From the NCBI GenBank assembly GCA_044425815.1, contig JAWXVA010000001.1, positions 62,001 through 126,000 on the forward strand: DNA of 64,000 bases, given 5' to 3'. Under the pieces are notes generated by a model. It searched no databases. It was not told the DNA's origin and worked only from the letters and a program-made list of their open reading frames with translations. How positions within the stretch are numbered: position 1 is the first letter of the stretch; every line of letters starts with the position of its first letter. The DNA comes from CAUPWF01 sp044425815. Its GTDB lineage: Bacteria; Bacillota; Clostridia; Lachnospirales; Lachnospiraceae. Below are positions 8,151 to 17,407 of this stretch, in pieces. A program made the translations under genes and the position numbers.

Positions 8151-9031
8151 TAGTTCCACAACCTTTCTGGGTATATCCCTTCATTTATCATCTGTTGAAT
8201 TGCTGCTACAACAGGTTCTTTGTCTTCTTTATAAGTAACTCCGTACCACACAGCAGAAGTTTCTAACACTTTAATTTTGGCAATGTTGTCTTGAATTACC
8301 TTGTTAATTGGTGATGCAAGATAGAATTCGCATTTTTCAAAATTCTCTTTATTTGTTTCCAAAAATTCATAGAAAGCTTTTTCAAATACATCGAAGGCAT
8401 TTGATTTGAATCCCCAGCAGTTCATAGAAACTGTTGTGTCAGGAGTTAATGTAACAAATGGTTCAGCGTGATTTACAAAGTCACTGTCAATTTTTTCGTG
8501 CTCAATGATTTTTGTCAAATAGCTATCAGTATCTTTTGAGCATACACCACGCGATACTACACCATTTTCGGATACTGTATTTTGTAATTGGAACCCAGAG
8601 AGACAGTAATTATCTGAAATTTCCATATAATTAAATAGCTGTACAAAAGCATCTCTTGAATAGAAGTCATCTGCATTAATCACAGCGAAAGTATCATCAC
8701 CAATTGCTTCTTTCGCACATAAGATTGCGTGCCCGGTGCCAAGCGGTTTTGTTCTATTTCCTAACAAAGATTTATATTGTTCTGGTACATTATTTGTGTT
8801 CTGATATACATATTCAATCTCAATATGAGGGCGGATTTTATGAGAGATTTTTTCCTCGAAATCTGCTTCGTTTTCTTCTTTTATAATACAAACAACCTTA
8901 TCAAAACCTGCTTGAATTGCATCGTAGATTGCATATTCAATTAATAGTTCATTATTTGGTCCAACACCATCCAATTGTTTCAATCCGCCATAACGGCTTC
9001 CGAGTCCTGCTGCCATAATTAATAGTACCAT
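8150..9031 (-). CDS. Sugar-phosphate nucleotidyltransferase
   Basis: A 293-residue NTP-transferase fold protein. The N-terminus carries the nucleotide-binding loop AAGLGSRYGGLKQLD (a GxGxR-type variant with Lys), and VINADDFYSRDAF holds the metal-binding Asp pair near residue 108. It would join a sugar 1-phosphate to a nucleotide with release of pyrophosphate. It is the first gene of a leftward operon with kinase copy B and AraC copy B, overlapping the kinase start. The start is supported by TAGGAGG seven bases upstream. Which sugar and which nucleotide are used cannot be told here; N-acetylhexosamine 1-phosphate with UTP is the simplest guess given the kinase. Confidence 0.82.
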   Translation of the reverse strand: MVLLIMAAGLGSRYGGLKQLDGVGPNNELLIEYAIYDAIQAGFDKVVCIIKEENEADFEEKISHKIRPHIEIEYVYQNTNNVPEQYKSLLGNRTKPLGTGHAILCAKEAIGDDTFAVINADDFYSRDAFVQLFNYMEISDNYCLSGFQLQNTVSENGVVSRGVCSKDTDSYLTKIIEHEKIDSDFVNHAEPFVTLTPDTTVSMNCWGFKSNAFDVFEKAFYEFLETNKENFEKCEFYLASPINKVIQDNIAKIKVLETSAVWYGVTYKEDKEPVVAAIQQMINEGIYPERLWN

Positions 9032-9183
9032 GTGATACCTCCTATAGTTTTTTCTTTATTATATAAGACAAGTGGAAAGTCTTGAATGGATAATAATTTC
9101 AAAAAAATATAATATTGTTCATAGGATGATAAAGGGTGTCCGATATGCCTGTTCACGATTAGAAAGAGAAATGGTATGATGGG

Positions 9184-9202
9184 TCTTAAAGAAATCTTAA
9201 AG
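9184..9202 (+). promoter_or_regulatory. Direct repeat, probable response-regulator operator
   Basis: TCTTAAAG occurs twice, at 9184-9191 and 9195-9202, with an 11-bp period, directly upstream of the -35 box at 9213. OmpR-family regulators bind such repeats, so autoregulation by the next gene is likely. Confidence 0.5.
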
Positions 9203-9212
9203 ATTTGTATCA

Positions 9213-9242
9213 TTGATACTTAAACAGCGTATTTAATATAAT
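9213..9242 (+). promoter_or_regulatory. Sigma-A promoter of two-component operon
   Basis: TTGATA at 9213-9218 and a perfect TATAAT at 9237-9242 are 18 bp apart, about 20 bp upstream of the response regulator start, with GAGGAGG between. Confidence 0.65.
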
Positions 9243-9262
9243 GGCAACAGAGGAGGAACGTT

Positions 9263-9958
9263 ATGTATAATATACTAATTTGTGATGACGAGAAGGATAT
9301 AGTGAAAGCGCTAAAAATTTATTTGGCAGATGTGAATTATTGCCTCAGAGAGGCTTATAATGGGAATGAAGCTGTAGAAATAGTGGGAAATGAAGAGATA
9401 CATCTTGTGCTTATGGATGTGATGATGCCAGAGATGGATGGCATTCAAGCGATGATTAAAATCAGAGAGAACAGTAATGTACCAATTATTCTATTAACGG
9501 CGAAAAGTGAAGATACAGATAAAATATTAGGACTTACAGTGGGGGCGGATGATTATATTACAAAACCATTTAATCCTATTGAAGTGGTTGCAAGGGTTAA
9601 ATCGCAACTTCGTCGTTACATTCAATTAGGCAGTGTAGAAGTGAAGACACAACAATTGGTAATAGGAGGAATTGAACTAGACGATGTGGCGAAAAGCGTT
9701 ACCTTAGATGGTGAACTAGTGACTTTAACGCCAACAGAATACGATATTTTGAAATTAATGATGGAGAATGCTGGACGTGTATTTTCACCAAAAGAAATAT
9801 ATAAGGCAGTCTGGCAGGAGAATCCGTTCGGAAGTGAAAGCACAGTTGCAGTACATATTAGGCATTTGCGAGAAAAAATCGAGATTAATCCATCAGAACC
9901 AAGATATCTCAAGGCGGTTTGGGGACAAGGGTATAAGCTAGATGAAAGTAGAGGTTGA
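9263..9958 (+). CDS. OmpR/PhoB-family response regulator
   Basis: A 231-residue DNA-binding response regulator. The receiver domain (about 1-115) has the acidic pair Asp8-Asp9, phospho-acceptor Asp52 (LMDVMMPEMDG), Thr79 and Lys101 (DDYITKPFNP), all intact. A winged-helix effector domain occupies about 130-228 (LTPTEYDILKLMMENAG, then the recognition region with VHIRHLREKIE). It begins 4 bp before the start of its partner kinase, so the two are co-transcribed. A direct repeat and promoter just upstream suggest that it regulates itself. The signal and other targets are unknown; no transporter lies directly beside it. Confidence 0.93.
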   Translation: MYNILICDDEKDIVKALKIYLADVNYCLREAYNGNEAVEIVGNEEIHLVLMDVMMPEMDGIQAMIKIRENSNVPIILLTAKSEDTDKILGLTVGADDYITKPFNPIEVVARVKSQLRRYIQLGSVEVKTQQLVIGGIELDDVAKSVTLDGELVTLTPTEYDILKLMMENAGRVFSPKEIYKAVWQENPFGSESTVAVHIRHLREKIEINPSEPRYLKAVWGQGYKLDESRG

Positions 9959-9962
9959 TGAA

Positions 9963-12062
9963 ATGAGAAAAATAGATAGGTTGCAAAAAACAGATGGATT
10001 GCGTCATAGGGTTATTGTAAAAATATTAGCATTTATAATAATGCTAATTGCGGTATCGACGTTTATAGTGAGTGTTACTACAGGCGTATTTATGGTTGAA
10101 AATAAAGGCTACCTCAAGACAAAGGAAGAATTTATAGATGAATTTGTAGAAGAACGAGTACTGACACGTGGCTATCACTTCATGCAACTCTTGGTAGAAG
10201 GGAATACAGAATATTTAGAAGAATATTGTAAAAATGAATCAAACTTAGAATTCGCAGTAAAAAATGGAGATACCTCTTATGAAACTAGCGGAGTTGCGAG
10301 TTTAGATAGTGAAACAACCAAAATATATACACAGACAGTGAATTTGAATGAATTTCATTCGGAGTACTTTATTGAATATGAAACAAGAAGTTATAGTAAA
10401 GATATCATAGATATATTAGGGATATCGGATGAAATGGTTGTTCTGAATTTGAAATTAAATCAATATGATGAAAGTTCTTATTATTCTAGTGAAGTACAAC
10501 AGATAATTAATGAAGAACTTAATATTTCAGTAGAAGTGACGACGTATTTAGATACGAATTATGTGATAACCGATGAATTCTCATTTTATAATCAGGTATT
10601 AGATCTTGTGTATGGGATGAAGGGGTTTGTATGGGGAATTGTAGCATTATCAGGCATCGTATCGATAGCATTTTTTGTATTTCTTGTATTAGCAGCTGGT
10701 TATCGTAGAGGGTATGAGAAGCCGATTGTGTGCGGAACGGCGAAAGCACCGTTGGATTTATTAGCTATGATTTGTGCGGTTCCAGGTACTCTTTGTATTT
10801 TAATGGGCTATGGAGTAGCAAGGTGGTTGTTTGAAGGGTATGGATATGAGAATTCAGAAGTTTATGCGGTTATTGGTACCGTATTAGCAATAGCACTTGG
10901 GGTAGTGGTTATGGTGTTGTTTATCATGGATATTACCGTGAGACTTCGAACGAGGACGCTTATCAGTAACAATTTAATTGTAATTCTTTGGAAAAAGCTT
11001 GCAATATTTGGGAGAATCACATCATTGATTAAGACATGCCAAAACAAAGTGATTGAAGTGATTGGGATACTTCCTATGATGTGGAAAGGGTTATTACTCT
11101 ACGGGATCGTTTCGATTATGGTATTTATAAGCCTACAACCATATAGTGTATATACAAGAATGTTCTTTTGGATATGCATCAATATCATAGTGCTTCCGAT
11201 TTTGCTGAAAGTGTATCTCATGTTTTGCAGATTGCAAGAAGGAAGCACTGCCCTAGGGAAAGGGGATTTGTCTTATGTGATTGATGAGAATAAACTGCTT
11301 TGGGAATTCAAGGAAATGGGACGTAACATGAATTCTATTGCAGAAGGAATGGAAGGTGCACTCCGTGAGAAAATGAAGAGTGAGCGATTGAAGACAGAGT
11401 TAATATCCAATGTAAGCCATGACATCAAGACACCATTGACTTCGATTATTAATTATGCAGATTTAATAGGAAAAGAAGAAACCGACAATGAGAAAATTCA
11501 TGAATATAGTGAAATTTTGTTACGTCAAGCAGAACGATTGAAAAAACTCACAGAAGATTTAGTGCATGCGTCTAAAGTTACGACAGGGAATGTAGAAGTA
11601 CAATTAGCTCCATGTGATGTAGGAGTCTTACTTACTCAAATGATAGGGGAATACGAACACAAATTAGAAACATTGCATTTGAAAATGATAGTTAAACAAC
11701 CAGAACAACCAGTAGTAATTCAAGCCGATGGAAAACATATGTGGCGTATATTTGACAATCTATTAAATAATGTTTGCAAGTATGCACAAGAAGGAACTCG
11801 CATATATCTGAGCCTTGAGGAGAAAGAATTACAAGCAGTTATCTCACTTAGAAACATCTCGAAATATGAATTGAATATTTCGGAAGAAGAATTAATGGAA
11901 AGATTTGTCAGGGGGGATAGCTCCAGACATTCAGAGGGAAATGGGTTAGGCTTGTCAATAGCAAAGAGCTTGGTTGAAGTGCAAGGTGGCTCAATGCAGA
12001 TTGTGATAGATGGAGATTTATTCAAAGTCATCTTACAATTTCCTAAGTATTTGTTTCCATAA
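9963..12062 (+). CDS. Multi-pass membrane sensor histidine kinase
   Basis: A kinase of about 699 residues paired with the preceding regulator. I prefer the ATG at 9963, just after the regulator stop and with AGAGG upstream, over the overlapping ATG at 9942. One membrane segment near residues 20-45 is followed by an extracytoplasmic region of about 170 residues, then roughly five or six more membrane segments between 215 and 430. The cytoplasmic part has a short linker, the H-box NVSHDIKTPLTS with phospho-accepting His486, and an HATPase domain with DNLLNNVCKYA and NGLGLSIAKSL. All catalytic motifs look intact. The large extracytoplasmic region presumably senses an envelope or external signal, which I cannot name. 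Confidence 0.92.
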   Translation: MRKIDRLQKTDGLRHRVIVKILAFIIMLIAVSTFIVSVTTGVFMVENKGYLKTKEEFIDEFVEERVLTRGYHFMQLLVEGNTEYLEEYCKNESNLEFAVKNGDTSYETSGVASLDSETTKIYTQTVNLNEFHSEYFIEYETRSYSKDIIDILGISDEMVVLNLKLNQYDESSYYSSEVQQIINEELNISVEVTTYLDTNYVITDEFSFYNQVLDLVYGMKGFVWGIVALSGIVSIAFFVFLVLAAGYRRGYEKPIVCGTAKAPLDLLAMICAVPGTLCILMGYGVARWLFEGYGYENSEVYAVIGTVLAIALGVVVMVLFIMDITVRLRTRTLISNNLIVILWKKLAIFGRITSLIKTCQNKVIEVIGILPMMWKGLLLYGIVSIMVFISLQPYSVYTRMFFWICINIIVLPILLKVYLMFCRLQEGSTALGKGDLSYVIDENKLLWEFKEMGRNMNSIAEGMEGALREKMKSERLKTELISNVSHDIKTPLTSIINYADLIGKEETDNEKIHEYSEILLRQAERLKKLTEDLVHASKVTTGNVEVQLAPCDVGVLLTQMIGEYEHKLETLHLKMIVKQPEQPVVIQADGKHMWRIFDNLLNNVCKYAQEGTRIYLSLEEKELQAVISLRNISKYELNISEEELMERFVRGDSSRHSEGNGLGLSIAKSLVEVQGGSMQIVIDGDLFKVILQFPKYLFP

Positions 12063-12075
12063 GCCCTCCAATCTT

Positions 12076-12120
12076 AAATCTAAAAACATTATATCATAAA
12101 TTTAATGTTTTTAGATTTTA
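12076..12120 (+). terminator. Intrinsic terminator after histidine kinase gene
   Basis: A perfect 16-bp stem (12076-12091 with 12103-12118) encloses an 11-nt loop. The stem is A/T-rich and the descending arm ends in TTT. Confidence 0.6.
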
Positions 12121-12218
12121 TCACTATGCTTGCGATACGAAGAAAAAGATGAATATTCTAGAAATACATGCTATAATAAAATACGTATGTGAAATTATAG
12201 AAAGTGTAGGGTTAGAAT

Positions 12219-13049
12219 ATGGACTCTTATATAAATTTTGCAAAAGTGTACGATACATTTATGGATAATGTTCCATATGATGAATGGTGCACTTATTTGC
12301 ATGAGTTATTAATAGAATATAAGAAGGATAGTGGGATTGTATTAGATCTAGGCTGTGGCACGGGGAGTGTGACAGAGAGATTGGCATCAAAAGGGTATGA
12401 TATGATTGGCGTAGATTGCTCTTTGGAGATGTTAGATATTGCAATGCAGAAACCTTCGCGGGAAGCGTATAACATTCTCTATTTATTGCAAGATATGCGA
12501 GAGTTTGAACTATATGGAACGGTAGAGGCCGCAGTTTGCTTGTGTGATTCTATGAATTATATTATAGAAGAAGAAGACCTTCTTAAGGTATTTCGATTAG
12601 TGAATAATTATTTGGATCCAGGTGGAATATTTATTTTTGATTTAAATACCGAATATAAATATAGAGAAATTTTGGGTGAGCAGACAATAGCAGAATCGAG
12701 AGATGATTGTAGCTTTATTTGGGATAATTATTATGATGAAGATGAAATGGTGAACGAATATGAATTAACCTTGTTTGTTCGAGATACAAAAAATGTTTCA
12801 GATGAAGAAGAATCAGAGAACGCATTGTATGAAAGGTTTCAAGAGTTTCATTATCAACGCGCATATAAGCTTGACACGGTGAGGAAATTAATCGAAGAAT
12901 CTGGAATGGAATTTGTCGCGATGTATGATGCTTTTACAAAGAACGAACCACACGAAGCAAGTGAAAGGGTGTATGTGATTGCTCGTGAAATACAGAAAGA
13001 AGCATTAAGTGATTCCTTGAATAAAGATGAAAACGAATGGAATAAATAG
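12219..13049 (+). CDS. Class I SAM-dependent methyltransferase
   Basis: A 276-residue cytosolic methyltransferase with a Rossmann-like fold. Motif I is VLDLGCGTGSVTERL at about residues 42-56, motif II includes IGVDCSLEMLDIA, and LCDSMNYI matches the post-motif region. The substrate cannot be inferred. The N-terminus (YINFAKVYDTFMDNVPYDEW) is typical of a common Firmicutes subgroup. A TATAAT at 12172-12177 could be its -10 box, with a weak -35. It is followed after 37 bp by hslO and nadE on the same strand, so the three may be co-transcribed. It is highly charged at the C-terminus. No defects are visible. Confidence 0.85.
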   Translation: MDSYINFAKVYDTFMDNVPYDEWCTYLHELLIEYKKDSGIVLDLGCGTGSVTERLASKGYDMIGVDCSLEMLDIAMQKPSREAYNILYLLQDMREFELYGTVEAAVCLCDSMNYIIEEEDLLKVFRLVNNYLDPGGIFIFDLNTEYKYREILGEQTIAESRDDCSFIWDNYYDEDEMVNEYELTLFVRDTKNVSDEEESENALYERFQEFHYQRAYKLDTVRKLIEESGMEFVAMYDAFTKNEPHEASERVYVIAREIQKEALSDSLNKDENEWNK

Positions 13050-13086
13050 AAGAAATAAAAGAGTTGAGATAACAGGAGAATAAAAA

Positions 13087-13962
13087 ATGAAAGATTATAT
13101 CGTAACAGGAATGGCAGCCAATAACCAAGTGAGAGCATTTGCAATCACATCGAAAGAATTAGTAGAGATAGCGAGACAACATCATAATACGAGTCCTGTA
13201 GCAACAGCAGCATTAGGACGTTTACTTAGTGCAGGTGCGATGATGGGAAGTATGATGAAGAACGAGAAAGATGTTTTGACGCTTCAGATCAAAGCAGGGG
13301 GACCACTAGAAGGCATGACAGTGATTTCAGACAGCAAGGCAACAGTGAAAGGGTATGTGGGAAATCCAGCTGTGATGTTGCCAGCAAAGAATGGTAAATT
13401 AGATGTTGGAGAAGCTGTAGGGATTGGGTTTATGAATGTAATCAAAGACATGGGATTAAAAGAACCTTACATGGGGCAGGCGGTGCTTCAGACCGGAGAA
13501 ATCGCAGAAGATTTGACGTTTTATTATGCCACATCAGAACAGATTCCTTCTTCGGTAGGACTCGGTGTATTGATGGAGCGTGACAATACAGTGAAACAGG
13601 CAGGAGGATTTATTATTCAATTATTGCCATTTGCATCAGAAGAGACAATTGTGCAGTTAGAGGAGAATTTAAAAAATCTTGATACTGTAACAAATATGTT
13701 GGAAAAAGGTCTTTCACCAGAAGAAATCCTAGGGGAAGTATTAAAAGGGTTGGGTGTAGAATTTACTGATAAATTTGAGACGAAGTTTGAGTGTGATTGT
13801 TCTAGACAAAAGGTACGTACAGCGGTTATGACTGTAGGGAAAGAAGAATTAGAAGCGATGATAGCGGATGGAGAAGAGATAGAAGCAAGATGCGATTTTT
13901 GTAGTACAGGATATATATTTAATGTAGATGAGTTGAAAGAGATTCTAGCAGAAGGGATGTAG
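13087..13962 (+). CDS. hslO: Redox-regulated chaperone Hsp33
   Basis: Hsp33 is a cytosolic holdase that is switched on by oxidation of its zinc-binding cysteines and unfolding of its C-terminal domain. The 291 residues match the family length. The N-terminal core is intact, and the C-terminal zinc site is visible as CDC at about 237-239 and CDFC at about 270-273. The start follows ACAGGAG. nadE begins only 4 bp after the stop, which suggests translational coupling. The methyltransferase gene lies 37 bp upstream. Nothing unusual is seen. Confidence 0.95.
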   Translation: MKDYIVTGMAANNQVRAFAITSKELVEIARQHHNTSPVATAALGRLLSAGAMMGSMMKNEKDVLTLQIKAGGPLEGMTVISDSKATVKGYVGNPAVMLPAKNGKLDVGEAVGIGFMNVIKDMGLKEPYMGQAVLQTGEIAEDLTFYYATSEQIPSSVGLGVLMERDNTVKQAGGFIIQLLPFASEETIVQLEENLKNLDTVTNMLEKGLSPEEILGEVLKGLGVEFTDKFETKFECDCSRQKVRTAVMTVGKEELEAMIADGEEIEARCDFCSTGYIFNVDELKEILAEGM

Positions 13963-13966
13963 TGTT

Positions 13967-15877
13967 ATGAAGCATGGATTTGTCAAAGTGGCAGCAGTGA
14001 CTCCAACTATCAAAGTTGCTGATGTAGTATACAATACAGAACAGATATGTAAAGGCATGACAGAGGTTTGGGAGCAAGGAGTAAAGATTGCGGTGTTTCC
14101 AGAACTATGTCTAACAGGATACACTTGTGGTGATTTATTTACCCATGATTTATTATTGCGTAGAGTACGAGAATCCATTGCGGACTTAGTAGTACATTCA
14201 AGAACTATGGATACGTTGTTTTTCATAGGTGCACCACTTTCGATTACAGGAAAATTATATAATGTAGCAGTTGCTATAAATCAAGGGGAAATCTTAGGGT
14301 TGGTGACGAAAACATTTTTACCAAATTATGGTGAATTTTACGAGATGAGACAATATACAAAAGGACCTCGTTTTGTAGAGAAAATAGAATTTTTAGGACA
14401 AAGTGTTCTTTTTGGACCGAATATTTTATTCCAATCCGATGCAATGGAAGAACTAATTGTATCAGCAGAAATCTGTGAAGATGTTTGGGCAGCGACACCG
14501 CCAAGTGTACGTGCAGCAGTGCATGGAGCGACTATTATTGTCAATTGCTCAGCTAGCACAGAAGGTGTTGGGAAATCAGAATATCGTAATAGCTTGATTT
14601 CAGGACAATCGGCTAGATTAATTGCAGGATATGTCTATGCCAATGCAGGAGAAGGAGAATCTACCACAGATGTGGTTTTTGGCGGTCATAATATTATCGC
14701 AGAAAATGGAACAGTACTTGCAGAAGCAAAACGATTTGTGAATGAAACGATTTATTCAGAAATTGATGTACAGAGATTGGTATCAGAACGCAGAAAAAAT
14801 ACTACATTTCAACTGGAAGAAGACATGGAATTGCCAAAAGTAACATTCCACACAGAGAAGACAGATACATTGCTTACAAGAGCCTTTGCTAGAACTCCAT
14901 TTGTGCCTAGCAATGAAGAAAAAAAAGCGAGACATTGTGAAGAAATTCTATCGATTCAAGCGATGGGACTTAAAAAACGTTTGGCGCATATAGGGTGCAA
15001 AAGCGCAGTAGTTGGAATATCAGGTGGTTTAGATTCTACATTGGCCCTACTTGTTACGGTTAGAGCCTTTGATTTACTTGGTATGGATAGAAGCTGTGTA
15101 ACTGCAGTGACGATGCCATGTTTTGGAACTACAGATCGAACCTATCAGAATGCATGCAATCTAACACGAGAACTAGGCGCGACTTTGCGTGAAGTAGATA
15201 TCAAAGATGCAGTGCGTATGCATTTTCGAGATATTAAGCATGACGAATCATTACACAATGTGACGTATGAAAATGGACAAGCGAGAGAACGCACCCAAGT
15301 ATTGATGGATATTGCAAATCAAACAAATGGAATCGTGATTGGAACTGGAGATATGTCTGAATTAGCACTTGGTTGGGCAACGTATAATGGAGATCATATG
15401 TCAATGTACGGTGTTAATGCGTCGGTGCCAAAAACTTTGGTGCGACATTTAGTGAGATATGAGGCGGATATTTGCGATAGTAAGTCGATTCGAGAAATAC
15501 TACTTGATGTATTAGATACGCCAGTTAGTCCAGAATTATTACCACCCAAAAATGGAGTGATTGCACAAATTACAGAAGATTTGGTAGGACCATATGAATT
15601 ACATGATTATTTCTTGTATTTTATATTACGTTTTGGATACGAACCTAAAAAAATCTATAGATTAGCGATTGCAACGTTTGAAGGTGTGTATGATGCAGAG
15701 TATATTAAGAAATGGTTACGAACATTTTATTGGAGATTCTTTAGTCAACAATTCAAACGTTCTTGCTTACCAGATGGACCTAAAGTAGGATCTGTTGCAG
15801 TATCTCCACGTGGAGATTTGAGAATGCCAAGTGATGCAAGTGCGAGACTTTGGGTATCAGAATTAGAGAGTCTGTAA
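13967..15877 (+). CDS. nadE: Glutamine-dependent NAD+ synthetase
   Basis: This enzyme amidates nicotinic acid adenine dinucleotide to NAD+ with ATP, taking ammonia from glutamine. The 636 residues cover both domains. The N-terminal nitrilase-type glutaminase has the Glu46-Lys115-Cys170 triad (FPELCLTGY, KTFLPNYGEF, SAEICEDVW). The C-terminal synthetase has the ATP loop GISGGLDST near residue 348 and the conserved GTGDMSELALGW. It begins 4 bp after hslO with the Shine-Dalgarno inside the end of that gene. It ends before a 70-bp gap. Length and motifs are normal for the two-domain form found in many Clostridia. Confidence 0.95.
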   Translation: MKHGFVKVAAVTPTIKVADVVYNTEQICKGMTEVWEQGVKIAVFPELCLTGYTCGDLFTHDLLLRRVRESIADLVVHSRTMDTLFFIGAPLSITGKLYNVAVAINQGEILGLVTKTFLPNYGEFYEMRQYTKGPRFVEKIEFLGQSVLFGPNILFQSDAMEELIVSAEICEDVWAATPPSVRAAVHGATIIVNCSASTEGVGKSEYRNSLISGQSARLIAGYVYANAGEGESTTDVVFGGHNIIAENGTVLAEAKRFVNETIYSEIDVQRLVSERRKNTTFQLEEDMELPKVTFHTEKTDTLLTRAFARTPFVPSNEEKKARHCEEILSIQAMGLKKRLAHIGCKSAVVGISGGLDSTLALLVTVRAFDLLGMDRSCVTAVTMPCFGTTDRTYQNACNLTRELGATLREVDIKDAVRMHFRDIKHDESLHNVTYENGQARERTQVLMDIANQTNGIVIGTGDMSELALGWATYNGDHMSMYGVNASVPKTLVRHLVRYEADICDSKSIREILLDVLDTPVSPELLPPKNGVIAQITEDLVGPYELHDYFLYFILRFGYEPKKIYRLAIATFEGVYDAEYIKKWLRTFYWRFFSQQFKRSCLPDGPKVGSVAVSPRGDLRMPSDASARLWVSELESL

Positions 15878-15948
15878 AAAAGTGTATAATCTGTAGGCGT
15901 CTGTTAACCCTAATACCAAGAATATAAGAAGGGCGACATGGAGGTAAT

Positions 15949-16905
15949 ATGTATAATAATGTAAGTAAAAGATTGAACAAGAGTATGGAAAAGAGATTTC
16001 ATGCGAAAAGCGGAAGTGGATCGTTTGAAGGATGGTATTTCAAACATCAGATCGGAGCAATGGTATTTTCTTTTGTAGTATCTTTCCATGTAGATGAAAT
16101 AGGAGAAGAGAGTGCGTATATCCAATTCATTACCAATGAAGGCTCGTATTGCAAGAGATTTGATATAAGAGAGTGCTATTTTCATGGGAATCAATTTGAT
16201 TTTAAAATTGGGAGCAATCGGTTCAGCAGCGAAGGCTGCCGTGTAAAATTGGATTTTGATGGATTTGAAGTGGCATGTAATATAAAATATGGAAGCTTTA
16301 CCAAGTTGGAATCTGATATTATGGGACCATTCCAATTTGTTAAAAATATGCAATGTAAACATGTTATTATTAGTATGAATCATGATATTCGTGGATTTAT
16401 TGATGTGAATGGTGAAGCGACAGAACTCAGTGGTGGAACAGGCTATATCGAAGGGGACAGAGGTACTTCATTTCCATCAGAATATTTGTGGACTCAGACA
16501 AATTTCCAATATAATGGGAATCATTCGCTTATGCTTGCAAGTGCAAATATTCCTATGGGGAAAACTAGTTTTACAGGTGTGATTTGTCAAATACTTTATC
16601 GAGGGAAACAATATCAAATTGCGACTTATCGTGGAGCGAGGATTTTGCAGAAGAGCAAAACAAGTATCGGCATCAAGCAAGGAGAGTTTCGTATTTATGC
16701 AATGGCATTAGACGAGAAAGGACACAGACTTCGCGCGCCAGAACATGGTGAAATGGTGCGACTTGTTCATGAAAATCCAGCAGGACGTGTTCGATATGTA
16801 TTTTACAGAAAAGATAAGAAGATATTTGATTTTATTTCTCGTTGCGCAAGTTTTGAATTCAGCAATATAAATAGAATAGATGGGGGAATGACAGATGAGT
16901 CGTAA
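15949..16905 (+). CDS. Tocopherol-cyclase-like family protein
   Basis: A 318-residue protein whose opening FEGWYFKHQ and later beta-rich sequence match the tocopherol cyclase-like family (lipocalin-like fold). In plants the family closes the chromanol ring of vitamin E; Firmicutes members have no established function and tocopherol is not expected here. The segments FDIRECYFHGNQFDFKIG and GGTGYIEGDRGTSFPSEYLW are conserved in the bacterial group as I know it. There is no signal peptide. The start follows GGAGG. Its 3' end overlaps aroK by 11 bp, so it is translated with a shikimate pathway gene and the YqeG phosphatase. The neighbour may be chance; a lipid or quinone substrate is a guess from the fold. 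Confidence 0.72.
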   Translation: MYNNVSKRLNKSMEKRFHAKSGSGSFEGWYFKHQIGAMVFSFVVSFHVDEIGEESAYIQFITNEGSYCKRFDIRECYFHGNQFDFKIGSNRFSSEGCRVKLDFDGFEVACNIKYGSFTKLESDIMGPFQFVKNMQCKHVIISMNHDIRGFIDVNGEATELSGGTGYIEGDRGTSFPSEYLWTQTNFQYNGNHSLMLASANIPMGKTSFTGVICQILYRGKQYQIATYRGARILQKSKTSIGIKQGEFRIYAMALDEKGHRLRAPEHGEMVRLVHENPAGRVRYVFYRKDKKIFDFISRCASFEFSNINRIDGGMTDES

Positions 16906-17407
16906 TATTCTTCTGATAGGATTTATGGGATCAGGAAAGACTACAATAGCAAAAAAATTAAAGAAAATGAGTGGTATGGAAATCATCGATATGGATAGAG
17001 AAATTGCAGGACGTGAAGGGATGAGTATACCAGAAGTTTTTGAAAGATATGGTGAAACATATTTTCGGGATAAAGAAACGGCATTATTGATCGAACTGCA
17101 AGCTAGAGATAATTTAATTATTTCTTGTGGAGGTGGAATTGTTGTAAGGGATGAAAATTTTGCAGAAATGCATAAGGCTGGCATTGTGGTATTATTAACC
17201 GCATCAGCCGCCACTACATATCGAAGAGTTTGTAATAATAATAATAGACCTTTGCTCAATGGAAATATGAATGTTGCATATATCCAAGAGCTTATGAATC
17301 AACGAAAGCCACTATATGAAAAAGCAGCGAAAATTGTCGTGAAAACAGATCGAAAACGAGTGCAAGATATTTGTGCGGAGATATTAGAGAGGGTGCAAAA
17401 TGTTTAA
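16895..17407 (+). CDS. aroK: Shikimate kinase
   Basis: Shikimate kinase phosphorylates shikimate at the 3-hydroxyl with ATP in the pathway to chorismate. The 170 residues match the family. The Walker A loop is GFMGSGKTTIAKKL at about 8-21, the shikimate-binding region includes DMDREIAGREGMSIPEVF, and SCGGGIVVRDEN provides the conserved Gly-Gly-Gly. The lid Arg lies in NNNNRPLLNG. It overlaps the preceding gene by 11 bp and the following one by 8 bp. Chorismate made through this step feeds the trp operon and pheA elsewhere in the window. Confidence 0.93.
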   Translation: MSRNILLIGFMGSGKTTIAKKLKKMSGMEIIDMDREIAGREGMSIPEVFERYGETYFRDKETALLIELQARDNLIISCGGGIVVRDENFAEMHKAGIVVLLTASAATTYRRVCNNNNRPLLNGNMNVAYIQELMNQRKPLYEKAAKIVVKTDRKRVQDICAEILERVQNV

